Positions 28,280 to 34,273 of a DNA stretch of 34,273 bases are shown in pieces (within the stretch, counting starts at the first letter, position 1; each line of letters opens with the position of its first letter). The notes under the pieces are model-generated. The model had not been told where the DNA came from. It did not search any database and was given only the letters and a program-made list of their open reading frames with translations. Location of the stretch: the NCBI GenBank assembly GCA_018711005.1, contig DVIT01000024.1, forward strand, positions 1 to 34,273, given 5' to 3'. Position numbers and translations under genes: made by a program. Source of the DNA: Candidatus Scybalocola faecigallinarum. Its GTDB lineage: Bacteria > Bacillota > Clostridia > Lachnospirales > Lachnospiraceae.

Positions 28280-29664
28280 TTGACACCTTCCCTTGTATCC
28301 TCCAGGATAATGCCTTTTTCCAAAAGCATCTGACGGATCTCGTCTGCCCTGGCAAAATTCTTTGCCTTTCTTGCTGCCTGGCGTTCCTGGATCAGCGCTT
28401 CAATATCTTCATCCAGCATTTCTTCTTTTTTATCTGTAATGATTCCAAGAATATCGCAATATTCTACGATCGTATCCAGAATCTTTTGGATAAAATCCTG
28501 TGCGCTTTCTGCCTGGGCATCAATATTGGCCAGTTTTACCATTTCAAAAATGGCAGCCACAGCGTCCGCTGTATTAAAATCGTCATCCATGGCTTTATCA
28601 AACTTCTGGCACAACGCATCCAGCGCAGCCAGCCGTGCATTTTCCTCGTCATTCACCGGACGCTCTTGACCTTTTAAATTTCTTAACCGGTCTACCGCCG
28701 TAAGGATACGCTCCAAACTGTTTTTGGCTGCTGCCATTAAGTCTGCGCTAAAGTTTAACGGACTGCGGTAATGGGCGCTGAGCATAAAGAACCGCAGCAC
28801 CTGAAGGTCATATTTTTCACCGATCTCACGGACAGTAAAAAAGTTCCCCAGAGATTTTGACATTTTTACATTATCAATATTTAAAAATCCGTTATGCATC
28901 CAATAATGAGCAAATTCTTTATCATTGCATGCTTCACTTTGAGCGATTTCATTTTCATGATGTGGGAAAATAAGATCCTCGCCGCCGGCGTGAATATCAA
29001 TCTGCTCGCCTAAATATTTTTTAGACATTTCCGAGCATTCAATATGCCAGCCCGGACGGCCGTCGCCCCATGGTGATGGCCATGAAGGCTCGCCCTCTTT
29101 CTTAGGCTTCCAAAGAACAAAATCCAGGGGATCCTCCTTGCCTTCTTCTCCGGTCACTTTAATGTCCCGGTGTCCTGCCTCAAGATCGTCAATATTCTTT
29201 TTGGATAATTTCCCGTAGTCTTTAAATGAACGGGTCTTAAAATATACGGTTCCATCGACGGCATAGGCGTGGCCCTTTTGGATCAGCGTCCGGATCATAT
29301 CGATCATACCTTCGATTTCTTCCGTTGCCCTGGGGTGATGGGTGGCCTCACGTACGTTCAGGCTTTCCATATCCTTTTTAGCTTCGTCAATATAGCGCTG
29401 GGAGATCACCGAAGCATCTACCCCTTCTTCATTGGCTTTTTTAATAATCTTATCGTCCACATCTGTAAAGTTGGAAACATAATTAACCTGATAGCCTTTA
29501 TGCTCCAAATAACGGCGCACCGTATCAAAAACGATCATCGGACGGGCATTTCCAATATGGATCAGATTGTAAACCGTAGGGCCGCACACATACATGCGTA
29601 CCTTGCCTTCCTCAATGGGAACAAATTCTTCTTTTTTTCGTGTCAGTGTATTATATATTTTCAT
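28264..29664 (-). CDS. cysS: Cysteinyl-tRNA synthetase
   Basis: The class I enzyme charges tRNA-Cys. The 466 residues start MKIYNTLTRKKEEFVPI and carry zinc-ligand Cys in YVCGPTVYNLIHIGNARP (with the HIGH motif), GWHIECSEMSKKYLG, HHENEIAQSEA and the KMSKS motif VKMSKSLGNFFTV near 265. GGAGG lies 7 bases before the ATG. It follows cysE by 3 bases, so both share the T-box leader at 30558-30870 and should be induced when tRNA-Cys is uncharged. Confidence 0.98.
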   Translation of the reverse strand: MKIYNTLTRKKEEFVPIEEGKVRMYVCGPTVYNLIHIGNARPMIVFDTVRRYLEHKGYQVNYVSNFTDVDDKIIKKANEEGVDASVISQRYIDEAKKDMESLNVREATHHPRATEEIEGMIDMIRTLIQKGHAYAVDGTVYFKTRSFKDYGKLSKKNIDDLEAGHRDIKVTGEEGKEDPLDFVLWKPKKEGEPSWPSPWGDGRPGWHIECSEMSKKYLGEQIDIHAGGEDLIFPHHENEIAQSEACNDKEFAHYWMHNGFLNIDNVKMSKSLGNFFTVREIGEKYDLQVLRFFMLSAHYRSPLNFSADLMAAAKNSLERILTAVDRLRNLKGQERPVNDEENARLAALDALCQKFDKAMDDDFNTADAVAAIFEMVKLANIDAQAESAQDFIQKILDTIVEYCDILGIITDKKEEMLDEDIEALIQERQAARKAKNFARADEIRQMLLEKGIILEDTREGVKWKRA

Positions 29665-29667
29665 GAC

Positions 29668-30420
29668 TCATCCTCCATTTTCTTTATTAATTTTATTTTC
29701 TCCATTGCTTTGAGCTTCCGGGATTCTTTCCTTTCCCGGGATTTCTCCCGGAGCTTTTTCATGGATATTTTCACAATAACGGCACAATTCGGCCAGCTGG
29801 CGGCGCAGCTGACGGTTTTCTTCTTCGATGGATGCCAGTTCCATAGAAATGGGATCTGGGAGATCGGTCTGGTTTAACTCTACCTGAGGCGCCTTTACGC
29901 TGTCCCGCTTTACAACCTTGCCGGGGATTCCAACCACCGTAGAGTTGGGCGGAACTTCTTTAAGGACAACGCTTCCCGCCCCGATCTTGGAATTATCTCC
30001 GATCTTAAAGGATCCCAGCACCTTGGCTCCGGCACTGATCATAACATTGTTTCCAATAGTGGGGTGACGTTTTCCCTGCTCTTTTCCTGTACCGCCAAGG
30101 GTCACACCCTGGTACAGTGTTACATTATCGCCTAAGATGGCAGTTTCACCAATAACTACGCCATGGCCATGATCAATAAACAGACCTTTGCCGATCACGG
30201 CGCCGGGATGGATCTCTATGCCGGTCTTTCTGGCCGTTCTCTGAGAAATCCACCGTGCCCAAAAGTAATGGCCTTTCAGGTAAAGCTTGTGGGCAAATCG
30301 GTAATGCAGGATTGCCTTAAAGCTGGGATACAAAAAAACCTCTGCGGAAGATTTGATGGCCGGATCCCGTTCCCGGATGATCTGGATCTCCTCCCGTACA
30401 TATTTAATAAAGTTTGGCAT
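29668..30420 (-). CDS. cysE: Serine O-acetyltransferase with C-terminal coiled-coil extension
   Basis: The enzyme acetylates serine as the first step of cysteine synthesis. The 250-residue protein has the N-terminal helical part ([34 protein letters not shown]) and a left-handed beta-helix of hexapeptide repeats: [60 protein letters not shown]. After the usual end (VVGIPGKVV) come about 70 further residues with a Glu/Leu coiled coil ([20 protein letters not shown]) and an Asn/Lys-rich tail. The frame is open upstream to 30564, but GGAGGTG precedes the ATG at 30420. It lies upstream of cysS behind a T-box. Confidence 0.95.
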   Translation of the reverse strand: MPNFIKYVREEIQIIRERDPAIKSSAEVFLYPSFKAILHYRFAHKLYLKGHYFWARWISQRTARKTGIEIHPGAVIGKGLFIDHGHGVVIGETAILGDNVTLYQGVTLGGTGKEQGKRHPTIGNNVMISAGAKVLGSFKIGDNSKIGAGSVVLKEVPPNSTVVGIPGKVVKRDSVKAPQVELNQTDLPDPISMELASIEEENRQLRRQLAELCRYCENIHEKAPGEIPGKERIPEAQSNGENKINKENGG

Positions 30421-30436
30421 CTTGTCACCTCCATAT

Positions 30437-30554
30437 TTGAGCCATGCCAGCTCGCTTTCGCTCGCTGCGGCTTTCGCCGTATTGCCGTAGAGAAATAGCC
30501 ACAAACCCAAGCGAGCTTGGTTTGTGTCTTTTTCTCTGCGGCAGCATGGCTCAA
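30437..30554. repeat. 118-bp inverted-repeat element between the T-box and cysE
   Basis: The ends TTGAGCCATGC (30437-30447) and GCATGGCTCAA (30544-30554) are perfect 11-bp inverted repeats. Inside is a long imperfect stem (GCCGTAGAGAAA with TTTCTCTGCGGC, and CACAAACC with GGTTTGTG), plus a small GGC-GAAA-GCC stem. No protein is encoded. The AGCCATGCC...GCTCG...TTCGCT order resembles copy 2 at 19402. The outer stem ends 4 bases from the cysE SD. Confidence 0.8.
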
Positions 30555-30557
30555 TGT

Positions 30558-30870
30558 AAAACAAAAAGCTGCCTCGGATAGAGGCAGCTTGGGGACTACG
30601 GTTCCACTCTAATTGGTTGAAAAATAATTTTCACTCTGTGCTGACGGATCAGCTGTACTTAACGGGTACCTGCGGGCCGGAATACTGATTTTTTCCTCCG
30701 GCCGGCTCATGGGCGCACTTCTTAAAGATCCTGTAAAAGCCACTTTCAGCCAGTGATGGCTTCTCTCTGATACGTTTCCTTTAATATCTTCCCAATCCTT
30801 GCCTTTATTCATGATATACGTTTATGCCGTATTAAAAACAGCGATATTTTATAAAAGCAAAATTGCTCTG
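30558..30870 (-). ncRNA. T-box riboswitch leader of cysE-cysS (TGC Cys specifier candidate)
   Basis: The leader holds the T-box sequence AGAGTGGAACCGTA (30597-30610). It is followed by a terminator stem AGCTGCCTC/GAGGCAGCT (30568-30589) and a T-run (30558-30567). Upstream, CAGAGAGAAGCC and CACTGGCTGAAAGTG fit the AGAGAG and distal stem I elements, and AAGTGCGCC offers a TGC (Cys) specifier at 30715-30717. Uncharged tRNA-Cys would stabilise the antiterminator and allow transcription of cysE-cysS. The specifier assignment is supported by the downstream genes; other stems were not folded. Confidence 0.88.
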
Positions 30871-30877
30871 TTTCTAT

Positions 30878-30906
30878 AGAATAAGAAAAAAACAGGCATT
30901 TGTCAA
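30878..30906 (-). promoter_or_regulatory. Promoter of the T-box/cysE-cysS operon
   Basis: The minus strand has the consensus -35 TTGACA (30901-30906), a 17-base spacer and -10 TATTCT (30878-30883). Transcription would start near 30870, giving a T-box leader of about 310 bases before the terminator. Confidence 0.85.
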
Positions 30907-30983
30907 TAGTTTTGGGCAAAAGTTCTGCGGGCTGAACTGATACCGGCCTGGTAATTGAATGATTACTGTTCACAAAGTAATTT

Positions 30984-31535
30984 TCAATCATCAAAACCCG
31001 TATCAGCATCATCAAAAGAAGCAAGAGTAACAGCCATGAGCCATGCATTATATTCACCATCACTGTTTCTAAGAATAGTCACTCCAACAGTCTCGCCGGA
31101 AGTATAATAAGAAAGAGCTTCTATTAGCTGATCTTTGTTAGCTATTCTATGTCCTTCCACATCAATAATAACATCTCCTTCTATAATTCCAGCAGCCTGG
31201 GCTGGCCCATTGTTTTCAACAGAATACACATAAACACCTTCAGGAATATCATATAGCTGACTCATTTCAGAACTTACAGTAGTCACTTGAATACCAATGT
31301 AAGAACCTTCCACTTCATCTGTTTCTCTCTGATCTTCATTATCATTAATCTCAACTTCTGATGTATCCGCCAAAGAATCTGCAGTAAAGTCTGCAGTTGC
31401 AGGAGAAACATCTTCTGCCGTCTGAGTTCTACTAACATTCTCTGCCATCTCATTTTCAAACAGTTGCCTGCTGTTCAATAAAGTATATCCGCAAAAAAAC
31501 ACAAAACCAAAACACAAAATCCAGTAGCAATCCAT
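30984..31535 (-). CDS. PDZ-domain C-terminal part of a split Ser/Thr kinase-PDZ protein
   Basis: The frame encodes a hydrophobic N-terminus, an acidic Ser/Thr-rich linker and, over its last 100 residues, a DegP-type PDZ domain (SYIGIQVTTV, GVYVYSVENNGPAQAAGI, GDVIIDVEGHRIANKDQLI, VGVTILRN). It overlaps the kinase frame by 61 bases, offset by -1. No SD precedes its first ATG (31535), and both frames encode a membrane helix in the overlap. The part from about 31493 downward is most simply the C-terminal half of the kinase protein, joined by a -1 frameshift. A separate protein, or a frameshift mutation, is the alternative. Confidence 0.75.
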   Translation of the reverse strand: MDCYWILCFGFVFFCGYTLLNSRQLFENEMAENVSRTQTAEDVSPATADFTADSLADTSEVEINDNEDQRETDEVEGSYIGIQVTTVSSEMSQLYDIPEGVYVYSVENNGPAQAAGIIEGDVIIDVEGHRIANKDQLIEALSYYTSGETVGVTILRNSDGEYNAWLMAVTLASFDDADTGFDD

Positions 31536-32653
31536 ATTGCAATCTTTGCACCACTTACTGTGTTCTTGGGCATAGGATTTCCTATCATATCTCTACTTTG
31601 CGCCAAAGCACTGTCCATAATTTGACCAGGATTATTGCCGGAAACAGAATCTTCTTCTATTCGCATTTGTCCGAACGAAATACACTTAGTCAACGTATTT
31701 CCGGGGAACTCCCATATTTTGTTTGCGGAAAAATCTCTCCACTGTATCAAATCACGTTGAAACTCTTGCGCTGTTTGATAGCGTATCCTGGGATCCGGAG
31801 CACAGGCTTTTGCCACCACTGCCTCAAGAGTTGAACCAAGCCCACATAACGTAGAAGCAGATTTCCCGTTTAATTGACGATATAAAGCCTGATCTTTTAG
31901 ATTCAGCGTTGCAAGCTGGGAATAGCTGGGCATAAAGGGAAATCGGAATCGACCTGACCCTATCAGATTATGTAAAATAATTCCCAATGCATAAATAGCT
32001 GCTGTTTTTCCAACGACACCATCCCGGTAAAATTCCGGTGCTACGTACATGCTCGTTTCCTTTTGGTACAACTTTGTTTGAGAATTTTCCATCCGTTTAC
32101 CAATACCAAAATCACCCAGCTTAAAGGTTCCAAACTGATCAACAAAAATATTATCCGGTTTAATATCTCCATGGATAATATTATGTGCCTCACATATTTT
32201 TAACGCCTCACAAATATCAATACCCAGCTTTACAATCTCCTCAACACTTAAAGGCTTTCTTTCTATATAGGAGAGTAGGCCCTCTAAAAGCTCCATACGA
32301 ATATATATATACCACTCCGGTCTATTTTCCCTCCTTTTAATATAGCACTCTTCAATTCTTACAATATTATTCAATGGTTTTAATAATTCCATGACACGAA
32401 TTTTATTTAAAAATTCCCAGATCACATTTTGGTAATAATATTGTATTGAAATATCATCCATGCCTTCTTGCTTCCGTACTCTTAACTCTGATTCATCTTT
32501 TGGAATGCGTATCACTTTAATGGCTGCCCAGGCCGTATACTCGGTCTCCTCCTTACAAGCTTTATAAACAGTCCCAGATGAACTGTTTTCAATAATCTGT
32601 AAAATCTTCCATTTAGGCCATATTTCAATGATATTCCTGATTTCTAAATTCAT
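31475..32653 (-). CDS. Ser/Thr protein kinase (Hanks type) with C-terminal membrane helix
   Basis: The 392-residue frame has a kinase domain at about 14-300. The lysine is in AAIKVIRIP, the catalytic loop is IIHGDIKPDNIF, the metal motif is LGDFGIGK and the P+1 region is MYVAPEF. Three features are degenerate: the glycine loop (ENSSSGTVY has one Gly), HGD replaces HRD, and the conserved Asp before YALG is Ala (AAIYALG). A linker leads to a membrane helix (AKIAIWIATGFCVLVLCFF) and stops five residues later. The start follows AGAGAG at 9 bases. The gene is more AT-rich than its neighbours and lies between ispF and cysE, where many Firmicutes have gltX. Confidence 0.88.
   Translation of the reverse strand: MNLEIRNIIEIWPKWKILQIIENSSSGTVYKACKEETEYTAWAAIKVIRIPKDESELRVRKQEGMDDISIQYYYQNVIWEFLNKIRVMELLKPLNNIVRIEECYIKRRENRPEWYIYIRMELLEGLLSYIERKPLSVEEIVKLGIDICEALKICEAHNIIHGDIKPDNIFVDQFGTFKLGDFGIGKRMENSQTKLYQKETSMYVAPEFYRDGVVGKTAAIYALGIILHNLIGSGRFRFPFMPSYSQLATLNLKDQALYRQLNGKSASTLCGLGSTLEAVVAKACAPDPRIRYQTAQEFQRDLIQWRDFSANKIWEFPGNTLTKCISFGQMRIEEDSVSGNNPGQIMDSALAQSRDMIGNPMPKNTVSGAKIAIWIATGFCVLVLCFFADILY
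31493..31499 (-). other. Candidate -1 frameshift site, T TTT TTT
   Basis: The minus strand reads TGT-TTT-TTT-GCG in the kinase frame, so the seven Ts form X-XXY-YYZ in the correct phase. After a -1 slip the next codons are TGC GGA TAT, the PDZ frame. A small AACAG/CTGTT stem lies about 17 bases downstream, rather far for a classical stimulator. Polymerase slippage or a simple mutation at the homopolymer would have the same result. Confidence 0.55.
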
Positions 32654-32693
32654 TAATAAATTCTCTCTTTTCGTAAACCATTAGCACCGTCAT

Positions 32694-32716
32694 ATTGTAT
32701 CAAGTGAGTATACAAT
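32694..32716 (-). promoter_or_regulatory. Palindrome upstream of the kinase gene
   Basis: ATTGTAT-caagtgagt-ATACAAT is a perfect 7-bp inverted repeat, 41-63 bases upstream of the kinase start. It contains TACAAT, a possible -10, without a good -35. It may be an operator. Confidence 0.45.
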
Positions 32717-32749
32717 AGCTTTCGTCATCCATTTGTGTATCTCGCACTT

Positions 32750-33217
32750 TCACGAAATCAGGCAGATCGCCTGGGCCGCAATGCCCAGACCTTCTCCTGT
32801 AAAACCGAGGCCTTCTTCTGTGGTTGCTTTTACATTTATATTTTCCACAGGGATTTCCAGGGCATCTGCCATATTTTTCCGCATTTGGTCAATGTAAGGC
32901 CGCATTTTGGGGCGCTGGGCAATGACAGTGGCGTCAATATTCCCTACAGCCAGCCCCTGTGCCTTTAACAGCTCACGGACATACTCTAAAAGGCGTATGC
33001 TGGAAATTCCCCGGTATCTTTCATCTGTGTCCGGGAAATGCTTTCCGATATCATCCAGACCCGCCGCACCTAAAAGAGCGTCCATGACAGCATGGATCAG
33101 CACATCTGCATCTGAATGTCCCAAAAGTCCTTTTTCATAAGGAATATCCACACCCCCAAGGATCAGTTTTCTTCCTTCGGTCAGTCTGTGTACATCATAT
33201 CCCATTCCTATCCTCAT
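32750..33217 (-). CDS. ispF: 2-C-methyl-D-erythritol 2,4-cyclodiphosphate synthase
   Basis: The enzyme makes MEcPP in the non-mevalonate isoprenoid pathway and works as a trimer. The 155 residues have the zinc ligands in GYDVHRL and [14 protein letters not shown], the family [20 protein letters not shown] and the C-terminal [25 protein letters not shown] lies 3 bases before an ATG at 33223 and 9 bases before the ATG at 33217. The latter gives [12 protein letters not shown], the family start. It has its own promoter (33327-33355). Its partner ispD is not in the window. Confidence 0.97.
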   Translation of the reverse strand: MRIGMGYDVHRLTEGRKLILGGVDIPYEKGLLGHSDADVLIHAVMDALLGAAGLDDIGKHFPDTDERYRGISSIRLLEYVRELLKAQGLAVGNIDATVIAQRPKMRPYIDQMRKNMADALEIPVENINVKATTEEGLGFTGEGLGIAAQAICLIS

Positions 33218-33326
33218 ATTCATGTTCCTCCATTTATATCCGTCCCCAAAATAAAAGAATCCTTCTTTATATTGAGACTATGTGACGTTGTATGCCATAC
33301 GGCATGTAAGCTCTGATTACAGGATT

Positions 33327-33355
33327 ATTCTAACACGCCGGAGATTTTCTGGCAA
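33327..33355 (-). promoter_or_regulatory. Promoter of ispF
   Basis: The minus strand has -35 TTGCCA (33350-33355), a 17-base spacer and -10 TAGAAT (33327-33332) with an upstream TG. The leader contains a short ATGCC/GGCAT stem near 33290. Confidence 0.72.
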
Positions 33356-33419
33356 CGGTGCGCATACGAATATCCTGTCTTTTTCACGCATCCGCGCAAT
33401 GATTCAGCCAACTGAACGG

Positions 33420-33656
33420 TTACGCGTCCTCCACACTCCCGCAGCGGGTTCCCAGGGCCAGTACCCCTGTAATATTGGTTTCCAGTACCGGGATGCCATA
33501 AACATATTCACGGCTCAATGTACATTTATATACATCCTTCATCCTGCGCACCTCATATGCCAGATCCCAGCCCAGAATCACATAATCCGGCTCACAGGCA
33601 TTCATTTTTTCATACTGTTCTACATCCTTTTTTAGCTGTTTTAAAACATTATCCAT
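33420..33656 (-). CDS. Small conserved-looking protein, 78 residues, unknown
   Basis: The protein is soluble and begins MDNVLKQLKKDVEQYEKMNA, followed by PDYVILGWDLAYEVRRMKDV and GIPVLETNITGVLALG. The pattern suggests an alpha-beta fold, but no family is recognised. An ATG at 33671 precedes GGGGAG. That SD lies 7 bases before the ATG at 33656, which is therefore the start. No promoter or partner gene is evident. The next gene downstream is ispF, which has its own promoter. Confidence 0.65.
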   Translation of the reverse strand: MDNVLKQLKKDVEQYEKMNACEPDYVILGWDLAYEVRRMKDVYKCTLSREYVYGIPVLETNITGVLALGTRCGSVEDA

Positions 33657-33791
33657 ATAAAAACTCCCCATCGGATCACTTCATTTAACCACTCAGATGA
33701 CTGGACGCCAAACCATCCACGCACATCTGCTGCTTTATTTTATGTATATGCGCAAAAATCTTTTTGTATGCCACTGCACCTGTTTTGCTGT

Positions 33792-33819
33792 CACCTTTTT
33801 CCCACAGCACCATACATTA
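33792..33819 (+). promoter_or_regulatory. Possible sporulation-type promoter of the high-cysteine gene
   Basis: CATACATTA (33811-33819) matches the -10 form of mother-cell sigma factors (CATAnnnTA), with CACC (33792-33795) upstream at 15 bases, slightly closer than the usual sigma-K spacing. There is no good sigma-A promoter in this gap. Confidence 0.35.
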
Positions 33820-33841
33820 TTAGAGAAAGGAGTGATAATAA

Positions 33842-34003
33842 ATGTCAAATTGCTGTTGGATTATCCTTTTGTTACTGCTTTGCAATGGAAGCAACGGATG
33901 CAGCTTTTCAGAAAACAACCGTTCCTCTAACGGATGCGGATGCGGCTCCCGTACCAGCGGATACATGCCAAATTGCGGCTGCCATACCAATAATTGTGAC
34001 TGA
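33842..34003 (+). CDS. Small high-cysteine protein (chorion-class HCB-like)
   Basis: An ATG preceded by AAAGGAG at 9 bases opens a 53-codon frame: MSNCCWIILLLLLCNGSNGC, then a Ser/Asn stretch, NGCGCGS and NCGCHTNNCD. It has nine cysteines (positions 4, 5, 14, 20, 32, 34, 45, 47, 52), a short hydrophobic stretch and Cys-Gly repeats. Proteins of this form occur in gut Clostridia and are sometimes called chorion-class high-cysteine HCB proteins; their function is unknown. A spore-coat or surface role is only suggested by the possible sigma-E/K-type promoter upstream. A hairpin terminator follows at 34055. Confidence 0.72.
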   Translation: MSNCCWIILLLLLCNGSNGCSFSENNRSSNGCGCGSRTSGYMPNCGCHTNNCD

Positions 34004-34054
34004 TGATCTGTAAGCGGATCTGAAGATACCCCAGATCTTAAGCCGATGACAAAA

Positions 34055-34092
34055 CCTCCGGTCCATGGGGAAATATTTCCCGTGGCCGGAGG
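34055..34092 (+). terminator. Hairpin terminator after the high-cysteine gene
   Basis: CCTCCGG (34055-34061) pairs with CCGGAGG (34086-34092), and the inner CC-at-GGGGAAA / TTTCCC-gt-GG continues the stem. The following CAAATTCATATTTTCTC is only moderately T-rich. Confidence 0.6.
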
Positions 34093-34109
34093 CAAATTCA
34101 TATTTTCTC

Positions 34110-34135
34110 GTAACTATTCAGCCATGCATCCGGTC
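34110..34135 (+). repeat. Intergenic repeat copy, core CAGCCATGC (copy 4)
   Basis: GTAACTATTCAGCCATGC followed by ATCCGGTC matches 24164-24189 with one difference. Here it is the left arm of the palindrome array 34112-34234. Confidence 0.75.
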
Positions 34136-34234
34136 GGACATTGCTGAATAGTTGTTACTGTTCACTGGCAAGCCAGTAAACAGTAACTTTCGCAGGCTTA
34201 TTTGAAATTTTGCTTCGCAAAAGAAGCCTGCGAA
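34112..34234. repeat. Array of three consecutive palindromes
   Basis: First, AACTATTCAGC (34112-34122) with GCTGAATAGTT (34143-34153). Second, GTTACTGTTCACTGGC (34154-34169) with GCCAGTAAACAGTAAC (34172-34187), one mismatch. Third, TTCGCAGGCTT (34189-34199) with AAGCCTGCGAA (34224-34234), enclosing TTTTGC-ttc-GCAAAA (34208-34222). No coding frame is present in 34004-34273, and the sequence continues past the window edge. Confidence 0.8.
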
Positions 34235-34273
34235 CACCTGAATCACGTTCTTGCGCAGCCATACAGCAAGTGT

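Noticed and set aside
30421-30564. N-terminal extension of cysE
   Set aside because: It reads through the inverted-repeat element. The SD and the family N-terminus place the start at 30420.
30609-30812. 67-codon minus-strand frame upstream of cysE
   Set aside because: It runs through the T-box leader (AGAGAG region, specifier, T-box sequence), which explains the sequence better than a protein.
30809-31063. 84-codon leucine-rich frame overlapping the end of the PDZ gene
   Set aside because: It is a shifted frame over the PDZ coding end and the cysE promoter, with low-complexity Leu/Met and no SD.

Overview
The window looks like chromosome from a Gram-positive, anaerobic Clostridia-type bacterium, most like Lachnospiraceae (Blautia, Dorea or Mediterraneibacter type). 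The evidence is a single-chain class II glycyl-tRNA synthetase, pyruvate phosphate dikinase, sigma-H, HrcA/CIRCE control of groESL, a T-box leader, AGGAGG-type Shine-Dalgarno (SD) sites, and a small high-cysteine protein of a type known from these gut Clostridia. This placement is inferred from gene content; no 16S gene is present.

Layout. 1-5200 is a worn accessory stretch. It holds the C-terminal stub of a histidine kinase, an XRE regulator with a small membrane protein, a complete OmpR-type two-component system, the left end of an IS200-like element, a YefM antitoxin with a broken YoeB toxin, and a truncated Uma2-like protein. 5200-9200 carries ppdK and purC. 9197-16033 is the era-recO neighbourhood: M16C protease, era, recO, a lipoprotein and glycyl-tRNA synthetase. 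16159-18582 holds guaB and a membrane-anchored amidase. 18742-21634 has a small membrane protein and groES-groEL with a perfect CIRCE. 21797-24143 has glnS and tRNA-Thr(GGU). 24279-25635 is a plus-strand metallo-beta-lactamase-fold lipoprotein. 25745-33217 is the conserved cluster ispF / cysE-cysS-mrnC-rlmB-sigH, followed by dedA. A Ser/Thr kinase-PDZ gene is inserted between ispF and cysE, and cysE-cysS sit behind a T-box with a TGC (Cys) specifier candidate. 33420-34273 has two small genes and a run of nested palindromes.

How it fits together. Most genes are housekeeping genes for translation, nucleotide synthesis, folding, DNA repair and the start of sporulation, nearly all on the minus strand. 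The unusual parts are these. (1) The kinase gene at 30984-32653 is split into kinase-TM and PDZ frames exactly at a T7 run that forms a correctly phased T TTT TTT slippery heptamer, so a -1 frameshift would give a cytoplasmic kinase, one membrane helix and an external PDZ domain. (2) A family of intergenic repeats carries the core CAGCCATGC. (3) A 118-bp inverted-repeat element lies between the T-box terminator and the cysE ribosome binding site. All functional statements rest on reading the sequence; no database search was possible.
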